A stretch of 56,766 nt of DNA from Guillardia theta CCMP2712. Taxonomy: Eukaryota; Cryptophyceae; Pyrenomonadales; Geminigeraceae. Below the pieces are notes generated by a model. It had not been told where the DNA came from. It ran no database searches and saw only the letters and a program-made list of their open reading frames with translations. Positions within the stretch are counted from its first letter, which is position 1, and every line of letters starts with the position of its first letter. The stretch spans positions 1 to 56,766 of the forward strand of contig NW_005434665.1 in the NCBI RefSeq assembly GCF_000315625.1, in the 5' to 3' direction. The position numbers were made by a program, and so were the translations under genes. Shown piece after piece: positions 33,400 to 44,821 of this stretch.

Positions 33400-34329
33400 T
33401 GCTGCCGCGTAGGCTTGGCTGAAAGCGCAGACATGTCAGGAGGTAGATTCAAGAAGAATCAATTTGGTTGTTGATGCTAAGAAATGGCACAGAAGGAATT
33501 GGAGTAAGATCAATTAGATTGGAGCGAAAAACATAACATCAATCAAAATTCAATCATCTATGCAATAGAGTAACACCTGTGAATGAAGAGGTAAAGAAAT
33601 GCAGCGTATATTCGAGGTGTAATCACCCAAAAAAACAGTAGGGAAATATTGGAAGGAAAACAGGAGGTAGTTGAAACGGGGTGGGGAGAGAGGACTGAGG
33701 GAAGCTGCTGCTGCTGTAACAAGGGAAGATAACTAGCTAGCAGGGATGAGGCCGAGGAGAGCAAGAGGGGCCGAGGATGCAGCAGACGCGAGCCGGCATC
33801 AAGTCGCGTGCATGGCCAAGGAGCAATGATCCAAGTTGACGGGTCGAGTTCTCAAAAGGGGGGTGGTCAGATCTTGAGGGTGGTCGAATATTAGACCATG
33901 GGGTGTTCTGGAAGTAGAATAGGGGGGTACTTTATCAATGGGGGTCCAACACGAAGGTTCTGGGGGTGCTCCAGAAGTTTTAACCCCTGCAACTTGTTGG
34001 GGTAGGTAGGGGTACTAATGTCGTTCTCAAAGTACCCCGTACAATTACCATCCATTATGGGTACTTGAATCAGAGAGGGATTTGAGAGAAGGGACATGGG
34101 GTGGGGGTGGTAGAAAATAGTGAATATGATCAGGACCGGTATTTCAAAATGATATCAGACGGGTAGTACAGTATAGTACCCCTACCATCTCGAAATGACG
34201 GAACGCAGGGGGTTATATGATGGGGGTGGTAAATCGACGAATGAGCAGGTCGAAGAGCCGTCAGAGCTCATACTACCCCCTTTTTCAATAGGGCTAGGAG
34301 GGGTGGTAGTTCGGATTGCCGGCGACAAC
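33400..34329. promoter_or_regulatory. Divergent intergenic region with G-run and GTAC words
   Basis: Between divergent small genes. 33840-34290 is rich in gggg runs and gtac words (ggggtactttatc, caaagtaccccgtac, catggggtgggggtgg). Apart from that, no gene. The texture resembles the edges of the GC islands. Confidence 0.4.
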
Positions 34330-34676
34330 ATGTGGGGGATTCAGGAAATGCCGAGACGGCAACCAATGAGAAAGCAGGCTGCAATGGCAGCGGCAAAGGC
34401 AACTCCATCATATCAACAGGCGATCAAGAACCCTATGGCAGCGATGAGTGCAGTACTGACGGTAAGCATGTTCTTATCGGATGATTCTCTTTATATTTGT
34501 ACTTTCGTGCGATAACCTGAGTTGTTTGTGATGATGGTCCCATTTACTGTCGATAAATGCTGATCCTTCACTCATCATCTCATGACTTTCAGTATCTTTT
34601 TTGTCGCCTGATATCCATTCTGAACATTGTTCCGCAGATGTGCAAAGACCAGTCGGTCCCCAACGGCTTTTGTTAA
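34330..34676 (+). CDS. Small basic protein (56 aa), two exons
   Basis: Exon 1 is 34330-34461 (MWGIQEMPRRQPMRKQAAMA) and exon 2 is 34638-34676 (MCKDQSVPNGFC). The intron is GTAAGC..CCGCAG, 176 bp, phase 0. The middle is alanine/methionine-rich (AAAKATPSYQQAIKNP). No homologue comes to mind. Perfect splice phase supports it, but it is very short. Confidence 0.45.
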
Positions 34677-34802
34677 ACTCATGCTGGAAAGCAACGCTCA
34701 TTATAACTGAAGCTGATCTCGTGTGTTTTCCTTTCATGTAACATATAGATTAGGAATTGATCTGATAACATTTTTTTCAACAAACGGTAAATAGTGAAAT
34801 AG

Positions 34803-37800
34803 CTACATCCAAAATGATACTTCGAATGCTATTTCAGCACATGCCTTTCCTGATAGAAAATATTGTATCCACAACATCCTAGCATCAAGAGTCAGAGGAG
34901 ATGGCAGACACAAAATCAGCAAATCAACATGATGGTTGTTTTTGAAGGCCTTCCGAGCTTCTTCAAAGGAGATTCCTGTTTGTTCCGCAATACACCTGCG
35001 CAACTTGGTTACACTTGGGTTAAATGGTGTTCGAAAACATCACCTGATGTCCATGTCCTGCTGCCGAAGAAGTTCTGACTGGAATGTTTGATTTGTACAG
35101 AGCAAGGATGAGGCCAGCTTTTGGGAAAGAGAGCTCTTGTCCTGGTCATGGTTCTGCTCGGGAGAATTCTTTGAGCTGAGAGAGCTTGTAAGGGGGAGAG
35201 ATTCCTTTGGTGATTTCGGGCTGGTTCTGTGAGAGGAGGGGAAAGGAAGGCTCATCGCAAGGTCTTGCTTCTCCTTCGTCAGCCCAGCAGTCATCATTCT
35301 TCTCCTCTCTGTTTCCCTGGACTTGAGTTCTTCTCCCTCCCTGAACTTGCGCTCTTCTTCTTCTTCCATCTGCCACTTGCTCGTCTCCAGAAGCTTCCCC
35401 AACTTTTCCTCGAGCACACCGAGCTCCAACTCTGCCCTCACCTCCTCTCGTGTAGCATCTGCAACTCTGAGCTTGGCAAGTGCTGCCTGCTCCTTGTGCC
35501 TCGGCGGCTCGACCCCCGGGGCGCGCTCGGTACCCTGTTGCCTTTGAGGTTTTGAGAGACGAGGGACGATCAGCTCCTGGGGTGCTCCTACTGTCCGGGC
35601 GCCAGCCATCTTCATCGGGTCCAGCATGGAAGCGTGGAAAGCAGGCTCTGGCGGAGCTCGGCGAGCTGGGAGGGGATCCTTGACCTTGGTGATGTTGGAG
35701 TGAATGCAGGGGGAGCAAGGAGGTGCGGGCTGGGGCTGATCCAGGAGGGCGGCAGGCAACTCTGACCGAGTCTCGGGGAAGACGATCTTTGACCTTATAG
35801 CCTGATGCGGGCCTGACTTTGCTCCTCCTGGAGACAAGCTCGAGCACGGGGAAGTAGCTTTGACGCTATCCTCCCATTCCTTGGCTGACTCAGAGGCAAG
35901 CTCGAAGCCTTTCGCTGCCTGCTGCTGGCCCATTATCGCCTCGTCCTGCTGCTCCTCTAGCATTGATTCGTTTGAGCTGTTCGTGCCGGGCCCGGCTGCC
36001 TCGCGTTGTGAGACGCACTGGCCAACCCAGTCCTCGCGGTGGGCCTCAACTCTTGAGTATCCCTGCGGTCCCTCAGACCTGGCTGGGCTGGGCTGCGTCT
36101 CGTCCTTTCCCGACCCGGTCACTTGCTTGGGCTCAATCGTTTGAGCCTCACAGACGCTCAGCGGCACTCCGCTTCTTCTTTGCACGAGAACCCACCTCGT
36201 CCTTGAGAACGCTCTGGTCTGCAAACCCAGCAGGACAGAAGAACCTTCTGGGCCCGTGATGATGGACAGAAGCTCGTTGCGGGAGATGTCACACACGTCC
36301 ATCGGGTCGACCGCAAGCAGCTCGTCGCCCTCCAACACTCCGGCCTTGAAGGCTGGACTTCCATGGATGACAGTAGAGATCCGCGTGGACTTTCCGTCCT
36401 TGTCGGTGAATGAGAAACCGAGGGGAGTCTTCTCAGAGTAGCGGCTGATTTCAATCCCGATCACCTGGAACCTTCGCTTGACTACGATGTACATCTTTAG
36501 ACCAGCACCAGTCACAAGCTTGTTCAAGGAGGCGGCAGACGAGCCCTCAGGGATCAGCTTGTCTGTTGCTGACTTTAGGATCTCTCCCGGGATAATGCCT
36601 GCCCTCTGTGCTGGGCCATTGAAGACTACAGCCGCTACAAGGAAACCACTTCCGCCTTCGGCATGCTTGAACTTGATGCCTAACCCGGCCATCTTCGCCA
36701 TATTCTCATTTGTGGGAAGAAATTCAAGGTCCTCGGAACAGGGGCTTGATCCAAATCTGGAGATGTCGCACGAGTCAACCGTCATGTTGGACATTTCGCT
36801 GATCGTAACACTGATTGTCTCCGAGGTGCTATCAAGATCTTGAAGCGAGTAATAATCGGACATCACAGCCTCCTCTTTCACCTGATGACCAGTTGCCGCC
36901 TCAACGGTGTTGTGATTCGCTAGCTCTTGCCTGTCATCATGGTTTTCTTCGATCGCGAAAGAAACATCGTTGGACTGATCGCCCACGTGCAGGTTTTCCA
37001 GTATCATGTTCTTACTGTTGTCATGGAGAGCATCGAGATTGCTTCTCAAATCCATTTTGCTCTTCTCCAGCAGGCTCAAAGATGTAGACAAATCGTAGGA
37101 ACCTTGGAAGAGGGATTCGGCAGTTTGATCTACAGTACTCAACGGTTTTGAAAGCGGCTCCTTCAGCTTCTGCTTATCAAGATTCTTCAAGAAGTCTGAA
37201 CCTGACAGCAGAAGAGAAGACGCAGCATTCCCCTGCCCCCTCCATTCCTCTCTCTTTGATCCCAATGGATTCTCCCAGGACTCACTCGGCTTTCGCACCT
37301 GAATACCCTGATCCTGGGCATAGATCAGCACAACAAACAACATGGAATCCGATCAGCTGATGAATTCATATCTACCTTGTCGCATCCTTCGTACTCCTTT
37401 GTTCGCTTCTGATGTACTTTTCCTCGATCGCCATCTTTACTCGCTAGCGCTACTGGCTTTGAAAGATCTTTGTTGACTAGCTCACCGAGACTGTTAACCT
37501 GCACATCACATCAGAGAGCATCTGATGGGGCTGGGAGGCATACGAGAGCATGACGATCCAAATGAGGTTCAGTGTTGATGGCTGATCTGTCAATATGCTG
37601 ATTACGAAGCAATGCTGTAGAGTTTCCATTCGCGTCTACGTCGCAGTGATCGAAACTGTTCTTGGTCCAAGATCCATTTTTCGACTTTTTCAAGAAACCA
37701 GCTTTTCCTCCAAGTGCCGTGTCAGAAATCTCCCTGAGTGGTTTCAGATTCGATATATTCGTTTCGATCTTGTTGATGTCAACGTCTGTGAGTGGCTTTC

Positions 37801-37930
37801 GAAACCCCCCTTGCTTTGAGGAAGCAGACAAACTTTTCTGCGACTTGTAATCCCGGTCGCTCGCATACTCGTCCTGGAAGATGAAAATGCTTTTCATCGT
37901 AGAGACGAATGAAAGGCTGCCAGTAATCAA
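34803..37930 (-). CDS. Tandem-PDZ scaffold protein with a UBA-like tail
   Basis: The main exon runs from about 37320 to 35044. Last exon 34803-34995 (intron 48 bp, GTGATG..GCGCAG) joins in phase 2. Upstream exons near 37511-37890 (SKQGGFRKPLTDVDINKIET) and 37390-37500 (GELVNKDLSKPVALASKDGD) belong to it; the start codon is not certain (MKSIFIF near 37890 is a candidate). PDZ1: GLGIKFKHAEGGSGFLVAAV..GPAQRAGIIPGEIL. PDZ2: TPLGFSFTDKDGKS..GSPAFKAGVLEGDELLAVD. After a long disordered stretch there is a Glu/Arg-rich coiled coil (EEVRAELELGVLEEKLGKLL). The C-terminal exon reads IAEQTGISFEEARKAFKNNH, which resembles a UBA/CUE helix. Probably a membrane-associated scaffold. Confidence 0.75.
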
Positions 37931-38397
37931 ATAAGCGAACAGAACTTGTTTTCATAAATTTGAACAATGCATACATGCAAGCACAAAGATATCTATCAAG
38001 TTTCCACTGCAATGCAAATAGCCCACAGGTGGCTCATTCATTGGATCATCTCCTGAAATCGTCCAGACAATTCCTCTAACAAGATCTGGTACCTATTCCC
38101 TTTGTAGCCTCTCATCTGCATACTTTTGTCTACGCTTCGTCCTCCTCTGCCTCTGACCATCTCCACACATCGCTACTCGCATTCTCGTACCTAACAAATC
38201 GAATTTCAATTCTTTACCCGCCCTCATACTACCCCACCCCTCTCCTGATCATAGAAGCCAGCTACTACCCTCTCTATATGCATTATGACCTATACCTTTC
38301 ACAAGTGTACCCTTTTCTTTCCCTGTGTCTACCCCTCTAATATTGACAACCCTAATCATGTGGACACCTACCCCTACCTTTTCTACCCCACCCACCC
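37931..38397. other. Upstream region with C-run tract
   Basis: Contains ctaccccaccc (38229) and taccccacccacccatcacg (38386) and the probable 5' end of the tandem-PDZ gene. No separate gene seen. Confidence 0.35.
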
Positions 38398-38870
38398 ATC
38401 ACGGGCGAGCGGCGGGGCCCCGGCCGGCCGGCCGCGGCCCGGGCCCGGCGCTCGGGCCGCTCGGACAGTCACCCAACGGGCCAATGCGCGGCGGCGGCCC
38501 CCCCGCCCGGTGGCGGCGGCACGCCGTGACGGCAGTGAACGGGCTGGGCCCGCGTTTTAAGAAACCGTGGCAGCCGCCAGCACTGGGTGACTTCTGAGTG
38601 CCACGCCGCTGCTGAGCCGCTCCGAGCCGCAGGCCGGGCCCGGGCCGGGGGAATAGCCGGGACGTGACGGTTCCGTTGGCGCCTGAGCAGCGCACTGCAG
38701 GGGGAAGCAGGAGTTGGGAGGCTTCGGAAAGCTTGGAACTTGCGGGGGCCGCGCCGCCGCCATTTAGTAATTTCAACTTGCGGCCCGCCGGGCGAGGCGC
38801 CCGGGCCCCGGGGCCCCGGGGCACGGACGGTCGATCGGACCAACCGTTACCGGTGCATAAGGTTCAACGG
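38398..38870. repeat. GC-rich island 2
   Basis: Abrupt start after a C-run tract. Dense ccgg/ggcc words (ggccggccggccgcggcccg). It ends in a segment with repeated cggtt/aaccg words (accaaccgttaccgg; cggttggtaaccg at 38949). Compositionally like the islands at 6720 and 51595. No coding potential beyond R/P/A-rich noise. Confidence 0.6.
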
Positions 38871-39889
38871 ATCCGTTACACTCCTTGGTGGATGCAGGAA
38901 CGGTTATTTTAAGTTAATAAGAATCGCGTGAGGCAATTGACAGTGTAACGGTTGGTAACCGTTCTTTTTTCTGAAAAAAGAAAGAGGCTCGTGAACGAGC
39001 GGAGGAGGCGGCATGCAGGAGAGGCGAGGGGGGGCGAAGGATGGGAGAAGAAGAGGAGGAGAGGAGGAGAAAGCTTAAAGGAGCGGTGAGAGATGAAGAT
39101 ACATGTAGATAGATCAGGTTGAAGAAGAAGTATCAAGAGAAGAAGGGATAGAGATACGATGTTAGACGCAGGCATGAAGGAAAGAAGGGGTGCAATGCGC
39201 GGTGTGATCGTGGAGAGAGGACGGTGTGGTGTGATACAAGAGGTGTCAGAGATGTACGGCATGCAGGATTCATCGACATGCATGTTGGAAAGATGGCAAT
39301 GCAAAAAAGAATCGATGTACAGCTAGCATGGTGTGGTATTTGATCTTTCCTTGAACAATCCTGACATCAGTTAATGAGTTGGACTTTCCATGTAGCAATG
39401 GAGAACAACACCTTTCTTTGTATCACTTGATTTTATTTACAGAATCTTTCTGTACGGTTGGTTGGCTGTCCTGTTGCAACTTGTTGCTTGTGTACGTGTT
39501 TGCAATGAAGCGTCGCCTCTGAGTTTCACAAATTGGTTTGGTTTCTGCAGTGAGTTTCTTTAACTTTCGTATTTCTTTCCATCATTTGAGTGCTTTTGCC
39601 TCGTTACCCATTCATGAGAGTGGATGTTTATGTACTTTGAGTGTAGTCTTGGTTCCAATTTTGATTTGACAAAGTGCAACAAAATTTTGTTGCGCACGAA
39701 TTCAATGTGTATCATGTTTCTAGTCCAATTATTGTAATCTGATTCTCTATCTTCGAATGTATTTATTTGTCATTCAAAGGTTGTGAGGTGCAAGGTTACA
39801 ATCAAAAGAGGCAGCTGGTAGTCTGTTCTGAGTTAGGGAATGTTACGAGAATCGCTTGCTTGCACACATTCTGACGCTTCCTGCTCAGC
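38871..39889. other. Gene-free region upstream of eL19
   Basis: A purine-rich patch at 38990-39080 (ggaggaggagaggaggag), then AT-rich sequence to 39880 with no gene. The last 600 bp presumably include the eL19 promoter; no TATA box could be assigned. Confidence 0.4.
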
Positions 39890-40675
39890 ATGGTTTCCCT
39901 CCGGCTGCAGAAGCGCCTTGCTGCCTCCGTGCTCAAGTGCGGCAAGGGTAAGATCTGGCTTGACCCGAATGAGGTCAACGAGATCTCCATGGCCAACTCC
40001 CGCCAGAACATCCGCAAGCTGGTTAAGGACGGTTACGTGATCCGCAAGCCCGTCGCCATCCACTCCCGCTCTCGCGTGCACCGAAAGAACGAGGCGAAGA
40101 GGAAGGGAAGACACATGGGCTTCGGTAAGCGCAAGGGTACCGCCGAGGCTCGTCTCCCCACCAAGGTCATCTGGATGCGTCGCCAGCGTGTTCTCCGCCG
40201 CCTCTTGGCCAAGTACAGGGAGCAGAAGAAGATCGACAAGCATCTCTACCACGTTCTCTACATGAAGTGCAAGGTGAGGAGGAGAAACGAGGAGGAGGAT
40301 GGGGGGAGGACAGGAATGCTGACAAGAGGGTCAGGGTAACGTGTTCAAGAACAAGCGCAACCTCATCGAGTTCATCCACAAGGCCAAGGCCGAGAAGGCT
40401 CGTGAGAAGTCGCTCGCTGATCAGGCTGAGGCTCGCCGTAACAAGGCTCGCCTTGCTCGTGAGCGCCGTGCCGCTAGGTGAGAGCGAAGGAGGGGGAGGA
40501 GAGCAACGTCTGACACTGGTGCAGGGTTGATGAGAAGCGTGGAGTGTCAGAGAAGGAAACACCTAAGGATGAGCCCGCTGAGCAGGTGAGAGGAGGAAAA
40601 GAAACTAAAGAGGAGCTGACGTGTTTTCAGCCGGCCGCGGAGAAGCCCAAGAAGGAGAAGAAGAGCAAGAAGTAA
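39890..40675 (+). CDS. RPL19: Ribosomal protein eL19
   Basis: Exons 39890-40273, 40335-40477, 40525-40585 and 40631-40675 join to 210 residues. [52 protein letters not shown] and [19 protein letters not shown] are hallmark eL19 sequence. The C-terminal helix is Lys/Ala/Arg-rich and ends [11 protein letters not shown]. It is a cytosolic large-subunit protein that forms an intersubunit bridge. Three of four exons lie in the C-terminal half; codon use is strongly biased to C-ending codons, as in highly expressed genes. Confidence 0.97.
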
Positions 40676-40860
40676 ACTAGAAGGGAAATTCTCTTGATTC
40701 ATTAAAACCCGAAAAGACATACTCTACATGTGCCACGGACAAGCAGCACCTGCTCGATCTCTTCAACTCTCTCCTTCCCCTCCTCAGTTCACCTGTTAGT
40801 CGCTTCATGTCTGCCCCAGTTTCCTCCTCCAGCAGCGTCAGGAGGAACATCTGCATGTCG
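40676..40860. other. Convergent 3' spacer
   Basis: Between the eL19 stop and the LanC-like stop. A minus-strand open frame over it (VGSDDMQMFLLTLLEEE) is out of phase with the LanC gene and probably 3' UTR. Confidence 0.35.
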
Positions 40861-42163
40861 TCAGAGCCCACCAGCACTGGCCGTCCTAACCGCAAGTCCC
40901 GCAAAGCCCTCGAAGAGCGAGCAGGGGCTGCAGACGGTCAGAGGTGTGAAGGGGAGGAGGAGCGTCACCGGTCGGGCGTCTGTAGCAGCTGCTGCTTCAG
41001 CGCTTCTGCTCCTGCACGGAAATCAAACCTGATGCTTCAACCTCTCAATCTCTATCCTCCACTCTTGTCTCCACTCCTCCTCTCCTCGGCATGCTCGCTT
41101 CTCGCTAGTCACCTCCTCCCTCCCCTCGCCCCCACTTCCCCTCTCCTCTCTCGCACCTTCACAGTTGGGCTGCCTGGCGAAGAGAGCAAAACGCTTGGCA
41201 GTGACCCTGACGCTGGAGGCTGGTGAGACGAGCAGGGGCGGGTGCCGATGAAAAGACCAGGGAGGGGGAGCTGAGGGAGAAGTCGAAGGGAGGGATTGAG
41301 GCAGAGAGCGAGCGAGCGAGGGACGGATGGAGGGAGCGAAGGAGGGAGCGAGGGAGCGAGGGAGGGTGCAAGGGAGCGAGGGCGTACTCTTCGTGTTTGA
41401 AAGTTCGATGCGAGCAGAGCAGAGACAAGCCATTCCCTGCGACTCCATGGCAGATGCCGAAGCCCTACTCGAACTGTCACAACCCCCTGCCCTCACGAGC
41501 TCCCTCTCTAGATTCACCTTCTTGAGGAGACCTCGCTCGCAGATGACCTGCAGCAGGACATGAGGGGGTGGGGGAGCGAGGAAGAGGGACAGCAGGGACA
41601 GAGGAGGGACGAAGGACGAGGGACGAGGCAGGAGGCAGGAGGGACGAGGCAGGAGGGACGAGGGACGAGGCAGGAGGCAGGACCCGTTGAGCATTTTTCG
41701 CCGCCTGAAGAAAGGCGTTCACTAGAAAAACACGAAATGGGCAAGAGGAAAAGGTGAGCGAGGAAAACCATACGACCAGGAGGGCAAGAGCACTCAAGAA
41801 GAGCAGGCAAACAGAGCGAGGGGGAGTTGGAGCAGAAGCAAGAGAAGGAGTAGCGGAGCTTACCATCTCGTAATGAGGTTCACCAAACTCTTTGTGAGCC
41901 TGCGCGAGGAGAGGAACAAGTCCTACGGAAGTTCAGCAAGACGTACAAGAGGTGAGACATATAAGGGGCGGAAAGAGAACAAACAAGAAGGAGAAGCAGC
42001 AGCAGTATGGGGTCGAGCAACCTGGAGCGCCATGGCACCAATGGACGAGCTTGTCTTGAGCTGAGTGCGGGAAGTCAGTGGACAGGAGGATCGAGCAGAA
42101 AAGGAGAGAGGGAGGAGAGAGGGAGGAGAAAGGGAGGAGAGAGGGAGGAGGAGGAGGAGGAGG

Positions 42164-42205
<42 letters not shown>

Positions 42206-44503
42206 AGGAGGAGGAGCAGGAGCAGGAGCAGGAGCAGGAGGAGGAGGAGGAGGAGCAGGAGCAGGAGCAGGAGGACCATTGCCCATGGAAGAGGGAAGGT
42301 TTCCAGACTCAAATTGTGATGCAATCAATGCATCGACGCATCCTATAAGGAAGTGGAATCAACACAGGAGAACGAAGAAAAGAAGTTGGGGGAGGGGAGG
42401 AGGGGAGGAGGAGAAAGCGCGAAGATGAAGAAGATGGGGCGAGACAAAGGAGGAGAAGGAGATAGGATAAGAGCGATGAGGGGAGGGACAAGGAGGATAA
42501 TGGAGGAGGACGGGAGGCGGCGAGGAATCTTACCCTTCACTCTCTTCTCACAGCCGAACCCATCTGCATCCCCGTCAAACTCTTAGCTCCTTTGACTTTG
42601 TTCTCACCGACGAGCTTGCGGAAGTAGAGGAGGATGGTGAGTATGCCGCACAGACCTGTTGCAATGTGAGACGAGGCAATCACATGACATGGGGAAGTGA
42701 GAAAGGAGAGATGAGAGGATGGAGGAAGGGAGGAGCAGGGAGCAGGGAGCAGGGAGCAGGGAGCAGGGAGCAGGGAGCAGGGAGCAGGGAGCAGGGTGGA
42801 GCGAGGAAAGGATGAAAGGAGGGAGGAGAAGGGAAGATGGAAGGAGGAGAGAGGAGAATGGAAGGAGGCAGGGGGCAGGAGGAAGAGGAGAAGGAGCATG
42901 CCATGAGCTGCTCCGAAATATTTCTTGTCATGCCACTCCCACATCAACGGAAATCTGTTGAGCAATCAAAAACGTCCACCCTCATCCTCCTACTCCTACT
43001 CCCATTCCCTGCCTTCCTTGTTGCGGTTGGGGATACTGCACCATCACGGGTCAGCCATGAACACGTCAAGCTTGCTTGAATCACTTGGACACATCCTCCT
43101 CGTTATATGACACACTGTGACACAGCACAGTTACAACACAAATCTTGTCGAGAGACGATCCTTTACCTCTCTTGCCATGCATTCTGCCACTGCACCGGGT
43201 CATATGAGTAGGTGTTACTGGGTGTCTCCTCCGCTAGAGCTCGTGCGTCGTGATGGTTCTCTTCAAACTCATCATCCGAGTGCCCAGTGCCTGAAGGTTT
43301 ACAGCTCACATCGTATCGCAGAGCAAAAGACAAGCCCTCCACCATTCTNNNNNNNNNNNNNNNNNNNNNNNNNNNNNNNNNNNNNNNNNNNNNNNNNNNN
43401 NNNNNNNNNNNNNNNNNNNNNNNNNNNNNNNNNNNNNNNNNNNNNNNNNNNNNNNNNNNNNNNNNNNNNNNNNNNNNNNNNNNNNNNNNNNNNNNNNNNN
43501 NNNNNNNNNNNNNNNNNNNNNNNNNNNNNNNNNNNNNNNNNNNNNNNNNNNNNNNNNNNNNNNNNNNNNNNNNNNNNNNNNNNNNNNNNNNNNNNNNNNN
43601 NNNNNNNNNNNNNNNNNNNNNNNNNNNNNNNNNNNNNNNNNNNNNNNNNNNNNNNNNNNNNNNNNNNNNNNNNNNNNNNNNNNNNNNNNNNNNNNNNNNN
43701 NNNNNNNNNNNNNNNNNNNNNNNNNNNNNNNNNNNNNNNNNNNNNNNNNNNNNNNNNNNNNNNNNNNNNNNNNNNNNNNNNNNNNNNNNNNNNNNNNNNN
43801 NNNNNNNNNNNNNNNNNNNNNNNNNNNNNNNNNNNNNNNNNNNNNNNNNNNNNNNNNNNNNNNNNNNNNNNNNNNNNNNNNNNNNNNNNNNNNNNNNNNN
43901 NNNNNNNNNNNNNNNNNNNNNNNNNNNNNNNNNNNNNNNNNNNNNNNNNNNNNNNNNNNNNNNNNNNNNNNNNNNNNNNNNNNNNNNNNNNNNNNNNNNN
44001 NNNNNNNNNNNNNNNNNNNNNNNNNNNNNNNNNNNNNNNNNNNNNNNNNNNNNNNNNNNNNNNNNNNNNNNNNNNNNNNNNNNNNNNNNNNNNNNNNNNN
44101 NNNNNNNNNNNNNNNNNNNNNNNNNNNNNNNNNNNNNNNNNNNNNNNNNNNNNNNNNNNNNNNNNNNNNNNNNNNNNNNNNNNNNNNNNNNNNNNNNNNN
44201 NNNNNNNNNNNNNNNNNNNNNNCTCGGGTCCGTTTCCCCCCCCCCCTCCTCACCTTTCATCTGCTAGCTTCACCCCATCATTCAGAATCATCTGGATTGT
44301 CGTCGTGATGATTTCTCCGCAGTCCTGCCGCGCGTGTCAAACTCAAATCTCAACCGACGGGTCAAACCTTGAGATCAAGATCTGCATGCGCCGACAGGAA
44401 CAGCAGGCAGGAAAGGTACCCGCACCTCCCGTAGAGCAGCTCTGCCACCCATCAGCATGGGAACAAGAGCAGCAGCGATAGCATCAAGCATCATCATCAT
44501 CAG

Positions 44504-44576
<73 letters not shown>

Positions 44577-44737
44577 GGCAGCAGCAGCCGCAGCAGCCCG
44601 CAGCAGCCCGCAGCAGCAGCAAGTGAAGGAAAGACGAAGTGCAGGAGCAGGGGCAGGAAGAAGTGCAGCAGCAGCAGCAGCAGCACAAAGTGAAAGAAAG
44701 ACGAGGAGCAGGAGGACGAGCAGGAGGAGGAAGAAGT

Positions 44738-44821
<84 letters not shown>

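Noticed and set aside
38399-38912. Overlapping 80-140-codon frames in GC island 2
   Set aside because: Same compositional artefact as in island 1.
40677-40904. Minus-strand frame VGSDDMQMFLLTLLEEE as the C-terminus of a gene
   Set aside because: The LanC-like reading frame ends at 40861 in another phase, restored by family homology (SLFEGFAG), so this is likely 3' UTR.
42065-42348. Glu/Gln-rich plus-strand frame
   Set aside because: Translation of an intronic gag/gagcag repeat opposite to the LanC gene.
43117-44481. Very long frames spanning the N run
   Set aside because: They exist only because N codons are not stops.
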